From the NCBI GenBank assembly GCA_014859965.1, contig JACZKQ010000040.1, positions 1 to 53,190 on the forward strand: 53,190 bases of DNA. Direction: 5' to 3'. The translations under genes were made by a program, and so were the position numbers. Every line of letters begins with the position of its first letter. Position 1 is the stretch's first letter. The notes under the pieces were generated by a model. The model was not told where the DNA came from, made no database searches, and worked only from the letters and a program-made list of their open reading frames with translations. Of the stretch, positions 1-8,192 are shown in pieces. The stretch comes from Phycisphaerae bacterium (GTDB taxonomy: Bacteria; Planctomycetota; Phycisphaerae; Sedimentisphaerales; Anaerohalosphaeraceae).

Positions 1-1002
1 ACTTGATCCATCCCAACCTCCGTCGCCGCCCTGCGCCAAATTGTCGCGTACGACACAGTCGACCATGTCCAATGTGCTGGACGCATCGCAGTAAATGCCT
101 CCGCCGCAGGCCTGGGTGCCGTCTACCCATTGCGTCGTTCCATAAGCACCATTGCCGCTGATGACACATGAGCTCAATGCGACACTGCTCGCAGCACAGT
201 ACAGACCTCCACCCTGCCCCCCAATCCACTCATGATCTCGGCTTCTGACCACATTGCCCGTGATAATACAGTTTTCGATCAGGAGCGAGTAGCCTTGGCA
301 GTAGATCCCGCCGCCATTGGCGACGTAGCTTTCAATCCGTCCGCCTTTGATTGTAAATCCTGAAATAACTGCAGCGCATCCCTGTCCGTCGGGCAGGTAG
401 AAGCCGCGGCGGCCGGCGACGTTCTGGCAATCGATGATGCAGTTGTCCGGCCCGTTGGCGCTGCGGACCGTGATCGCCTTGCGTTTGAAATCAATGTCGC
501 GGTTGCCGTCCCCAGTATAGACCCCGTCCGCCACGACGATCTCATCCCCGTCCTGTGCAGCGTCAATCGCTGCCTGAATGGTCGGATAATGTTGCGGCAC
601 CAACAGGCCCACATTGCTTACTTGCAGGGCAACCGAAACGATTTTAGGGCTGTTTGCCGCCCCCGTCCCATGCACCAGCATCTGGCAGTTATACTGCTCC
701 TCCGTCAGCCCGGCAACGTCAACGGACACCACGACCAGACTGGTGTAGCCGCTCTCGGTCGTGCCGGATGTTCGGTTCAGTGACAGCCATGGGCAATCCT
801 CCTCAATTGTCCATTCCAGCGCGCCCGGCATGCCATTACTGATTCGCAGCACCTGGTTGGCCGGATTGGCCCCACCCGGCGGTGCCGTGAACACAAGGCT
901 CTCCGGCGATGTTACGATCATGGCCCCGTCGCCGAAACCGGTCCCCACCAGGATCAGCGCGGCCAAGCCAACATGTGTCAACAGGCAGGTAATTGTCTTC
1001 AT
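1..1002 (-). CDS. Secreted right-handed beta-helix protein with BACON-like N-terminal domain (partial)
   Basis: The reading frame runs from an ATG at 1002 to the window edge without a stop, so 334 residues are visible and the C-terminus is missing. Residues 1-25 are a signal peptide (MKTITCLLTHVGLAALILVG start). About 28-130 resemble a BACON-type Ig-like domain (motif CPWLSLNRTSG near 70-80). From about 135 the text is typical of parallel beta-helix 'Right_handed_beta_helix' proteins: TIQAAIDAAQDGDEIVVADG, then repeated short strands such as IENCIITGN and LSSCVISGN. A GGAGG ribosome site lies just upstream (GGAGGATCAGA-ATG). The family is extracellular; substrate or adhesive role is unknown. 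By analogy with the two dockerin-tailed neighbours at 46-52 kb it may end in EF-hand repeats, but that part is outside the window. Confidence 0.85.
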   Translation of the reverse strand, partial: MKTITCLLTHVGLAALILVGTGFGDGAMIVTSPESLVFTAPPGGANPANQVLRISNGMPGALEWTIEEDCPWLSLNRTSGTTESGYTSLVVVSVDVAGLTEEQYNCQMLVHGTGAANSPKIVSVALQVSNVGLLVPQHYPTIQAAIDAAQDGDEIVVADGVYTGDGNRDIDFKRKAITVRSANGPDNCIIDCQNVAGRRGFYLPDGQGCAAVISGFTIKGGRIESYVANGGGIYCQGYSLLIENCIITGNVVRSRDHEWIGGQGGGLYCAASSVALSSCVISGNGAYGTTQWVDGTQACGGGIYCDASSTLDMVDCVVRDNLAQGGDGGWDGSS

Positions 1003-1569
1003 TCTCTGATCCTCCATCTAAAGTCATGTCCTTTAGGCCGGCAGGCGTTGCCATTCTCGGCAATGGAACTGCTGCGGCAACGGCTCAACCGGTAAAGAAA
1101 GCGAGCGTGACACCCCTTCATTACAAGGTCCTCCGTTGCAATTGTAGCCTCCCTTGACTGTCCTCAATTGTACCGGGCCGGCGAGTGGGCGTCAGGCGAG
1201 TTTTAGTCTATGTTTATGTTTTTTTTGCTATTTCGCACACGCCTGCTCATTTCGACCCGATAAGGGGGGCGGCCGTTGGCTGCCCTTCCTCCACTAAGTG
1301 CAGCGTTTTGCCAGAAACGTTATGCGAAAACTAAAAAAATAATAAGAAATCCCCATCCGCACGCCCCGGATTCTTGATGCAAGGTATACCGCGTACAGAA
1401 TATGCTCTCAACGTGTGTGGCTGTGGGACAGGAACGAGGCGGCGGGGTTCCCCGTGGCCCGGGCCGGCCGGAACCATGGCAGGCTGCCCATGCCGGGATG
1501 GGACGGGCAAAATGCCCGTGCCACGGCCGAAAAAAGGGGCAGGATGCTTATGCCACGGCGGACATGCCG
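1003..1569. other. Intergenic region, leader of the beta-helix gene plus palindrome cluster
   Basis: No convincing gene. The left half (1003-1330) is the minus-strand leader of the beta-helix gene, with an AT-rich tract near 1208-1230 and two TACAATTG words around 1137-1170 that could contain a -10 box; no well-spaced -35 was found. The right half (1475-1560) holds three short palindromes, described separately. Short open frames on both strands here are by-products of the palindromes. Confidence 0.6.
1475..1554. repeat. Cluster of three 'GTGILPV'-type palindromes
   Basis: Three related inverted repeats lie just after the glycosidase stop: 1475-1492 (imperfect), 1503-1519 (ACGGGCA-AAA-TGCCCGT, perfect 7-bp stem) and 1538-1554 (weak stem, followed on the minus strand by six Ts). 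Translated, the region gives GTGILPVPSRHG-like peptides that I recall being scattered through planctomycete and verrucomicrobial genomes as spurious ORFs. The minus-strand T run after the first hairpin suggests it may serve as transcription terminator of the upstream glycosidase gene. Confidence 0.6.
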
Positions 1570-4179
1570 CTATTTGCGGGTGTAGACCCGGATGTAGTCG
1601 ATATCGAAGGTAGATGGGAACGGTGTGTCCTCGGTGGGCGCCCCGGGCCAGTTGCCTCCAATGGCGAAGTTGGCGAGCATGTACATGGGCAGTTCCTTCG
1701 GCACCGAGCGGGTGGAGCGGAAGGCCTCTTTGCCGTCGAGGTACCAGACGATCACGTCGGGCGACCATTCGGCCGCGTAGGTGTGAAAGCCTGCGGAGAG
1801 GTCGACGGTGTCCACGTGCCCGCCGTGGGACTGGTGCTTGCGGTTTTCGTCGCGCCAATGGTGTGTGAAGTAGGCGCGATTGGTCTGGTGACCGAGGGTT
1901 TCAAGCACGTCGATTTCCGGCGGCCAGCCGAGGGGATCCGGCAGCAGCCAGAAGGCCGGCCACAGGCCTTTGCCCTTCGGGATGCGGCAGCGGATCTCGA
2001 ACCAGCCAAACTTCTGGGTGAACTTCTGATACGTGCTCATCATGCCGGACGTGTACTCTCGCATCTTGCCTGAATACTCCGCCTTGCGCTTCTCGGCCTT
2101 GATCTTCAGAATGCCGTCCTTTACCTCAAACGCATCCGGCACGTATGCCTGCAGCTCATTGTTGCGTTCGCGATTCCACGGATCGCGCGGGCTCCACTTG
2201 GTCAGGTCCAGCGCATCGCCGTCAAATTCATCGCCAAACGTCAGCGTCCAGCCCGGCTTCTCAACATCCGCCGACACAGCCGGGACGAGCATGGCAACAA
2301 AGCCCCCGCCTGCATTCATCGCTATCGTGAGAGCGGTCTGTGCGTCGACGCCTCGTTCTTCACGCAGGAGATTGTCAGGCCTTTGCGGGTCATCCGAGAG
2401 AAGAACGCCGCGATAGTTTCCTTTGCCAAGGAAAGAAAGGGCGGCATGATGCGTTCGTTTGTCGCCGCCGTTGATGACGCCGATAAACCATGTATCACCT
2501 TTTCGACGGGCAAATGCAGCCAAATCTCCGATTTTACTGCCTTCCAGGACGATGGTTTCGTCCCAGGTGGAAGGGATAGCCTTGATGACATCGAGTGCCG
2601 GGCTCTTGAAGTAGAATTCCGGATTGTCGGCCCAGTGCAGCATGGGCGACGTGTACACGACGGCACTTGCCAACTGCAGTGCGAAAGTCGTGCCCTTGAG
2701 CATCTTCGGGTTGAACGTGCAGGGCGTGAAATCGCCGTGGCCGGCGAGATACCGCGTGAAGGGCAGCGATGCATAATGGTCGGGCTTAAGGGCGGACCAC
2801 TTGTTGTATTCGAGCCCCTTAACGCCTTCGCGGGTGATCTCATTGGGCCAGGTGCGGGACTCACCGGTGGGCTTGTTGGCGCCATGGAAGTTGATCATGA
2901 GCTTGTAGTGGGCTGCGTCTTTGAGCACGTTGGTGTAGAAATCCATGCGCTCCTTGCATTCGGAGTCCATAAAATCAATCTTAATGCCGGAGACGCCGAT
3001 TTCTTTGCATTTGGCGAAAAAGGTTCGGCGGGTTGCGGCGTCGTCGAGGCCGACCATTTCCACGCCTTCGGTGTTACCCGTGGCCCAGCGTTTCCAAACG
3101 GTGATGTCGACGCCTTTGGCCCTGGCGTAATCGACGAGTTCCTTCATAAGGGCCCACTTGTCTTTTCCGGGTTTGCTCCATGTGTGCTCCCATCCCGCGT
3201 CGACAAGATAGTTCTCGAAGCCGAGCTTTGCCGCCTGGTCGACCCACCACATCTGGCGGTCGAAAGCGACCGTGTCAAAGTTGCCGATCTGGCCGGACCA
3301 CCAGTGCCAAAGCGCCCGCGCCGGCTTGATCCACTCGGCATTGACGAGTTCGGGCGCGGGCGGCTCGCAGACGTTATGCACGATGTCGCAGTTGACCAGT
3401 CCGTTGAGGTCGCCGCTGACCATGATGACGCGCCAAGGCGTTGTGATCGTGCCGTCGAGCGTCCAGGACACGTCGTCACGAAAGGCCGCGGCGAGCACGC
3501 GCGACGCACCGCCGCCGGCTTTCAAGGTCATGCCGCTGTAATTGAGCAGGGCGGCTTCGGTGATTGCGGCGAAACCCTTCTTGCCGGGCAATTCGACAGT
3601 GACCGGCGGGCCCATAAACGTGCCGGCCTTGACCTCTTCGATGTTGCATCGTATGTGATCGGCTTCATAATTGGCGGTATTGGTCTGATACCAGATGGCC
3701 GAACCGGCGGGCAGTGTGAAGGCGGTAGCCTCGCCGGATACCGTTCTCTTGCCTTTGCCCGGAATGATGTACCGGAAGGCTATGCCGTCGCCGAATACGC
3801 ACGTCTGAATCGTGTATTCGGTCCCCGTCGCCTTGTGCCGAACGGGAACAGACATGGCGCGATACCGATTCACCGCAACGGCATGAACGCCGCGCCAGGG
3901 GTAGGTCTCATCTATCTCGATGAAGTCACGCTGCCCCAGAAGTTCCGCCCCCGCGCCGAGGTCAACGCCGTCAACTGTTACGCCGAGCGGTGAGTTCTCC
4001 ACGACCACGGCGTCGTTGTATCGCACACTGTACATCAGCTTATCAGGTTTGACGAAAAAGGTGACCTGCAGGTCGCCGCCGGGCCCCGCCAGCATAACGG
4101 CGGAGCGAACCTCTGAAACAAGCCCCGGTCCGCCAGCGCACACCGCAAAAAGGACCCCGGACAGCAGACAGCTTTTCAT
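1570..4179 (-). CDS. Secreted GH97-GH16 fusion glycosidase
   Basis: 869 aa. Residues 1-27 are a signal peptide. About 30-635 form a GH97 alpha-glucosidase/alpha-galactosidase: N-terminal beta-supersandwich, TIM barrel with KIDFMD (D402, position of the nucleophile in retaining GH97) and TREG (E451, likely acid/base), and a C-terminal beta domain. About 643-869 are a GH16 laminarinase-like domain with EIDVLE (E755, D757, E760), the GH16 catalytic signature. The protein thus joins an exo-alpha-glycosidase to an endo-beta-glucanase/galactanase. The start at 4179 is chosen because TAAGGAGAAGATC-ATG gives a strong ribosome site; an in-frame ATG at 4200 is possible. The frame stays open upstream to 4383, but that lies beyond a consensus promoter. 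It is transcribed alone and divergently from pilT. Confidence 0.93.
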   Translation of the reverse strand: MKSCLLSGVLFAVCAGGPGLVSEVRSAVMLAGPGGDLQVTFFVKPDKLMYSVRYNDAVVVENSPLGVTVDGVDLGAGAELLGQRDFIEIDETYPWRGVHAVAVNRYRAMSVPVRHKATGTEYTIQTCVFGDGIAFRYIIPGKGKRTVSGEATAFTLPAGSAIWYQTNTANYEADHIRCNIEEVKAGTFMGPPVTVELPGKKGFAAITEAALLNYSGMTLKAGGGASRVLAAAFRDDVSWTLDGTITTPWRVIMVSGDLNGLVNCDIVHNVCEPPAPELVNAEWIKPARALWHWWSGQIGNFDTVAFDRQMWWVDQAAKLGFENYLVDAGWEHTWSKPGKDKWALMKELVDYARAKGVDITVWKRWATGNTEGVEMVGLDDAATRRTFFAKCKEIGVSGIKIDFMDSECKERMDFYTNVLKDAAHYKLMINFHGANKPTGESRTWPNEITREGVKGLEYNKWSALKPDHYASLPFTRYLAGHGDFTPCTFNPKMLKGTTFALQLASAVVYTSPMLHWADNPEFYFKSPALDVIKAIPSTWDETIVLEGSKIGDLAAFARRKGDTWFIGVINGGDKRTHHAALSFLGKGNYRGVLLSDDPQRPDNLLREERGVDAQTALTIAMNAGGGFVAMLVPAVSADVEKPGWTLTFGDEFDGDALDLTKWSPRDPWNRERNNELQAYVPDAFEVKDGILKIKAEKRKAEYSGKMREYTSGMMSTYQKFTQKFGWFEIRCRIPKGKGLWPAFWLLPDPLGWPPEIDVLETLGHQTNRAYFTHHWRDENRKHQSHGGHVDTVDLSAGFHTYAAEWSPDVIVWYLDGKEAFRSTRSVPKELPMYMLANFAIGGNWPGAPTEDTPFPSTFDIDYIRVYTRK

Positions 4180-4224
4180 GATCTTCTCCTTACTTTTCAT
4201 CTTAATACAGGCAGTATACCGCGG

Positions 4225-4253
4225 ATTATAGCCCCGCGGAGGCCGCCTGTCAA
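4225..4253 (-). promoter_or_regulatory. Sigma-70 promoter of the GH97-GH16 gene
   Basis: On the minus strand TTGACA (4253-4248), a 17-nt spacer and TATAAT (4230-4225) match the housekeeping consensus perfectly. It lies about 45 bp before the start at 4179 and rules out the longer upstream start. CCGCGG words flank the -10 box. Confidence 0.8.
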
Positions 4254-4293
4254 ACGGCGGCCCGAAATCTCGACGATCATGTGCGGAAATAAG

Positions 4294-4321
4294 TTGCACG
4301 CGAACCGCAAAAGAATATAAT
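4294..4321 (+). promoter_or_regulatory. Sigma-70 promoter of pilT
   Basis: TTGCAC (4294-4299), 16-nt spacer, TATAAT (4316-4321), 38 bp before the pilT ATG. It is back to back with the GH97-GH16 promoter, so the two units share a divergent control region of about 100 bp. Confidence 0.65.
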
Positions 4322-4359
4322 GGCAGGGGTGCTAAAACTACCTGGTGAGAGGGCTGGAT

Positions 4360-5502
4360 ATGGCTGAAGAAATGACGGTACATTCACGCATTTATCCCGG
4401 CAGCGACGGCAACCTGCTCAGCATGATCGACCTGCTGACTTACTTTGAAAAACAGGGCGCCCTGCGGGTCTCGGATCTGCACATCAAGATGGGAACGGTG
4501 CCCGCTTATCGCGTCGACGGCGATCTGGTCAAACTCAAGGGGGCCGCGATCACGAAGGAGCTTTTCGAGCAGCTCGTGTTTCCGCTGATCGGCGAGAAGA
4601 GCCTGGCGATATTGCGGCGGCAAACAACCGTCGACTGTTCCTATCGCCTGGGCGACATTCAATTTCGCATCAATGTTTTTTTCGAGAACGACGGTATGGC
4701 GGCCGCCATTCGTGCCTTGGGGCTGGATATACCCAAGCCGGAGAACATCGGCTTTCCCAACACCGCATGGCAGGACATCGTGCGGCGAAAACACGGGCTG
4801 ATCCTGTTTACCGGCATTACCGGCGCGGGCAAGAGCACGACCATCGCCTCGCTCATCGAGCGCATCAACGAAAACCGCGCCTGCCGCATCATGACGCTGG
4901 AGGACCCTATCGAATATCTCTTCAAGCAGAAGAACTCAATGATCAGCCAGCGCGAAGTCGGCCGGGACGTCGACACGTTTTCCGGCGGTCTGCGCTCGAT
5001 GATGCGGCAGGACCCGGATATCATCTTTGTCGGCGAGATGCGCGACGCCGAGACGGTGAGCATGACGCTGACCGCCGCCGAAACGGGCCACCTGGTCTTT
5101 TCGACGCTGCACACGCGCGACGCCGTGGGAACGATCACGCGGATACTCGACTTTTTCCCCTCGGGGCGGCAGGACGAGGTCCGCAACCAGCTTTCCCTGG
5201 GCCTGGCCTATGTGCTGAGCCAGAAGCTGATTCCGCGCAAGGACGGGCGAGGACGCATCATGGCCATGGAGATCCTCAACAACAACTACGCCGTCGGCAA
5301 CCTCATCCGCAAGAGCAAGGTCGAACAGATCTATTCCGTGCTCCAAGTGAAAACGAAAGACCAGCCCAGCGAGCGGATGATTACGCTGGAGCGGCATCTG
5401 GCGCGGCTTGTCAAGCAGGGGCACGTGGACTTGCTGGAAGCGCAGAAGTGGGCCAATGACGAAAACTGTTTCACGGACGCCATGAAGGGCGACGGCGCGT
5501 GA
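4360..5502 (+). CDS. pilT: PilT-type twitching motility ATPase
   Basis: 380 aa, usual PilT length. This hexameric cytoplasmic ATPase retracts type IV pili. Visible: N-terminal PAS-like domain (about 15-110), Walker A GITGAGKSTT, aspartate box LEDPIEYLF, Walker B DPDIIFVGEMRD, and the histidine box TLTAAETGHLVFSTLHT. ATG 4360 is preceded by GAGAGG; an in-frame GTG at 4345 is an alternative. No pilB, pilC or pilin gene is in the window. It is followed after 7 bp by a zinc-ribbon membrane protein and is probably co-transcribed with it. Confidence 0.93.
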   Translation: MAEEMTVHSRIYPGSDGNLLSMIDLLTYFEKQGALRVSDLHIKMGTVPAYRVDGDLVKLKGAAITKELFEQLVFPLIGEKSLAILRRQTTVDCSYRLGDIQFRINVFFENDGMAAAIRALGLDIPKPENIGFPNTAWQDIVRRKHGLILFTGITGAGKSTTIASLIERINENRACRIMTLEDPIEYLFKQKNSMISQREVGRDVDTFSGGLRSMMRQDPDIIFVGEMRDAETVSMTLTAAETGHLVFSTLHTRDAVGTITRILDFFPSGRQDEVRNQLSLGLAYVLSQKLIPRKDGRGRIMAMEILNNNYAVGNLIRKSKVEQIYSVLQVKTKDQPSERMITLERHLARLVKQGHVDLLEAQKWANDENCFTDAMKGDGA

Positions 5503-5509
5503 GGCGACC

Positions 5510-6421
5510 ATGACCATCTCGTTTACCTGTCCGCACTGCGGCAACCTGTGTGCGTTCGCGGACCGCCATGCCGGACGCCGGGCGAGGTGCACGAAATGCC
5601 AGGGGCGTTTCATTATTCCCGACCGCGACGGCGGGCAGGCCGAAAAGGTGCGAGAGGCAAACGCCGAGACGCCGATGGCGGGGTTTTACCATGCAGTGTT
5701 TGTCGATACCTGGCCGCTGTTCGTTAGGCCGGATAACGTCGTGAGCCTTGTCTTTCTTGCAGCGGTAGTGTGCTTCCGGTTTTTCCTGGGCCATCTGAAT
5801 TATACCGTTGTGCTGCCGGGCTTCGCGTTGAACGTTCCCACAGACTGGATCGTGCAGATCGTCTGCTGGGGGTGTCTCTTCTGGTTCTACATGGCGCTGG
5901 TTGAAACAACAGCCACGGGGCGGAACGAACTGCCGGACATCGATATCGGGCAGGGGCTTGAGTTTATCTGGACGGTTATCAAGAGTGTTTATCTTTTCTT
6001 CGTGGCGGCGGTCCTTGCAGAAATTCCGTTTTTAATCCTGGTCGAGGTGCTCCGCGGCTGCTTCGGGTGGGCCTTGGGAGTGTGGTCGCACATGCTGGTG
6101 CTTGCGGGGCTGTTTGTTTTTCCTATGACGCTCCTGATGATCTGTTGCGCTGACGAGATGTGGATGGTTTTTCGGCCGGACTATATCGTCGTTCCGATTT
6201 GCAGGGCGTTGCGGCCGTACTTTGTTGTGGCGGCTCTGGCGGGCGCAGCGGGGCTCATACAGGCGGCGGCGCGGCAGTATGGTCAGCTTGTCGATGCACA
6301 CGCGGTGTCGACTGCCGTCTTCCTGGCGCTGAACCTTGTGGCCGTGGCGGCAGGCATTCTGGCTATGCGGGCGATCGGGTTGTTCCTGCGACACCACAGC
6401 GCCTATTTCGGGTGGGTGTAA
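5510..6421 (+). CDS. Zinc-ribbon plus multi-pass membrane protein
   Basis: 303 aa. The first 35 residues carry two CxxC knuckles (C7-C10 and C27-C30), a short zinc ribbon of the kind planctomycete proteins often have at the N-terminus. From about 70 to the end there are about six hydrophobic segments, for example LVFLAAVVCFRFFLG, LVLAGLFVFPMTLLMICC and TAVFLALNLVAVAAGILAM. It starts 7 bp after the pilT stop, so coupling with pilT is likely, though a role in pilus function is only inferred. I do not recognise a named family for the membrane part. Confidence 0.8.
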   Translation: MTISFTCPHCGNLCAFADRHAGRRARCTKCQGRFIIPDRDGGQAEKVREANAETPMAGFYHAVFVDTWPLFVRPDNVVSLVFLAAVVCFRFFLGHLNYTVVLPGFALNVPTDWIVQIVCWGCLFWFYMALVETTATGRNELPDIDIGQGLEFIWTVIKSVYLFFVAAVLAEIPFLILVEVLRGCFGWALGVWSHMLVLAGLFVFPMTLLMICCADEMWMVFRPDYIVVPICRALRPYFVVAALAGAAGLIQAAARQYGQLVDAHAVSTAVFLALNLVAVAAGILAMRAIGLFLRHHSAYFGWV

Positions 6422-6460
6422 TGCGAAAGCGGACCGGATGGCGGGACTTTAGCGAGGCCG

Positions 6461-8098
6461 TCAGACGGCGGGGGTGTCGGTTTGGGCCGGGCTGGTCTTG
6501 GCTGGCAAGTTGATGGGAATGTCGAGTGAAAAGGTGGCGCCTTTTCCGGGTTCGCTTTCGAGGCTAATCGTTCCCGCGAGCAAATTGGCCAGCTCGCTGC
6601 AGATTGCCAGGCCCAATCCGGTGCCGCCGCCCTGTCGGGTGAGGGAGCCGTCAAGCTGGCGGAACTTCTCAAATATCTTTCCGCGGTTTTCTACGGCGAT
6701 GCCGGGGCCCGTATCCGAGACGGAAATGCGAACAGTCACATCGTCCAGCATGCCCGCACGGATGCCGACGCGCCCGTGGGGCGGCGTGAACTTGACGGCA
6801 TTGCTGAGGAGGTTGTAAAGAATCTGCTGAACCTTTCCGTAGTCGGTCCGCACGACGGCGATATTGGGGTCCGCGTCGAGTGTTAGGCAGATGTGCTTTT
6901 CCTCGACGAGGGGGGCGAAGAAGCCGACGACGCTTTCACAGAGGCGCGGAATGCTGGTCTTTTCGATACGCAGTTCCATTTTTCCCGCCTCGGCCTTGGC
7001 CAGGTCGAGCAGGTCGTTGATCATGTTGAGGAGATTGCGGCCGCTGGTGACGATGTTGTCGGCATAGCGTCTGGATTTTTCGCCGCCGTCCGCCGGCCGT
7101 TCGCGCAGGAGTTCGGCAAAGCCGAGAATGGCGTTGAGCGGGGTGCGGAACTCGTGCGAAATGTTGGCCAAAAACTCGCTCTTGAGTTTGTTGGCTTTGA
7201 ACAATTGGATGTTGCGGTCGGAGAGTTGGCCGATCTTCCCGTCGAGCTGTTTGTTGGCCTGACGGAGTTTTTCCTGGGACTCCTGCAGGCCGTCGAGCAT
7301 GTTGTTGAACGCCTCGGAGAGACGTTCGTATTCGTCGCCGCTTCGGATTGCGCTTCGGGCGTCCAGGTTGCCCTCGGCGACGTTATTGACGAGGGCCCGC
7401 AGTTGTCGGATGGGCCGGAGAATGACGCGCTGCGTGATGATATAGAAGGCGACCATCGCGCCGATGGCGGCGAGCAGTCCGGCGATGCTGATCCAGAGGC
7501 GGTTCATCAAAACCGTCTTGGCAAGCTGCCGGGCGGGAGTGCGGACGACGATGGCCCCGACGGTCTGCCCTTTGTTGAAGGCGGCGGCGGAGCCCTGCGG
7601 CCGGTGACAGAAAATGCAGGCGTCCGTAGCACGCACAATACGAACATAATTGTTGGTGGGCACGCTTTTTCGCCGGTCGATCCAGGCGAAGTCGTCGCTT
7701 TGTTCGTCGGCCAGGAGATCCTGGATAACCTGACGCTGTCTGCCGGACAGCGTTTCAGGGAGGCTGTCTTTGGCGCCGAGCCGCAGCCAGCGGTTGACCT
7801 TCTCTTCCGGCTTTCGCTCACGGCCGGCGTCATCGAGCATCGCGAGTCCTCTGAGGGAGTCGGCTTCGATCTGGAAATGTTTCTCGAAAGCGGCATCGGC
7901 GACTGCCCGGCCCGCATCGAGGGCGATCTTCTCCGTGAGCTTGCTCATCCAGAAGTAGGGGATCAACAGCGCCAGTATGAGGCTGAACAGGACAGCGGCG
8001 CCGAATTGCAGACGACACTTTTCCGCGAGACTCAGCGGCTTGAGCCTCAGCTTGCGGAGTATGCCATCGGTCTGTCGGGCGATCATCTTTCTAAACAT
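6461..8098 (-). CDS. Membrane sensor histidine kinase with periplasmic c-type heme domain
   Basis: 545 aa. TM1 at about 33-49, periplasmic Tll0287-like (DUF3365) domain about 50-198 with a heme c motif CIFCH (C161, C164, H165), TM2 about 200-221, HAMP 222-275, coiled coil, HisKA with phospho-acceptor H315 (ISHEFRTPLN), and HATPase_c with N433 (LSNAVKFT), DTGPGIA and GGTGLGLAIC. The layout suggests a redox, gas or ligand sensor that signals to a response regulator not found in the window. Start 8098 has GGAAAG upstream; the frame is open to 8218, but that extension runs toward aspS and has no signal features. It lies 94 bp downstream of aspS on the same strand. Heme attachment would need a cytochrome c maturation system. 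Confidence 0.9.
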   Translation of the reverse strand: MFRKMIARQTDGILRKLRLKPLSLAEKCRLQFGAAVLFSLILALLIPYFWMSKLTEKIALDAGRAVADAAFEKHFQIEADSLRGLAMLDDAGRERKPEEKVNRWLRLGAKDSLPETLSGRQRQVIQDLLADEQSDDFAWIDRRKSVPTNNYVRIVRATDACIFCHRPQGSAAAFNKGQTVGAIVVRTPARQLAKTVLMNRLWISIAGLLAAIGAMVAFYIITQRVILRPIRQLRALVNNVAEGNLDARSAIRSGDEYERLSEAFNNMLDGLQESQEKLRQANKQLDGKIGQLSDRNIQLFKANKLKSEFLANISHEFRTPLNAILGFAELLRERPADGGEKSRRYADNIVTSGRNLLNMINDLLDLAKAEAGKMELRIEKTSIPRLCESVVGFFAPLVEEKHICLTLDADPNIAVVRTDYGKVQQILYNLLSNAVKFTPPHGRVGIRAGMLDDVTVRISVSDTGPGIAVENRGKIFEKFRQLDGSLTRQGGGTGLGLAICSELANLLAGTISLESEPGKGATFSLDIPINLPAKTSPAQTDTPAV

Positions 8099-8192
8099 GT
8101 TTTCTTTCCGCCGCGCGCTGCTCTGCACCGGGCGCCGCCGCCATTGCCTGTAAAGGGTCCAGACGCAACGTCTGCTCCCCTGTATGCCCGCT

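Noticed and set aside
1374-1613. Small plus-strand ORF with GTGKMPVPRPKKG
   Set aside because: Product of the palindrome cluster at 1475-1554, a common mis-annotation type.
2383-3993. 536-codon plus-strand open frame
   Set aside because: Antisense to the GH97 coding region; no ribosome site and no recognisable protein text.
4180-4383. N-terminal extension of the GH97-GH16 frame
   Set aside because: It would place the start upstream of a consensus promoter and hide the signal peptide inside the chain.
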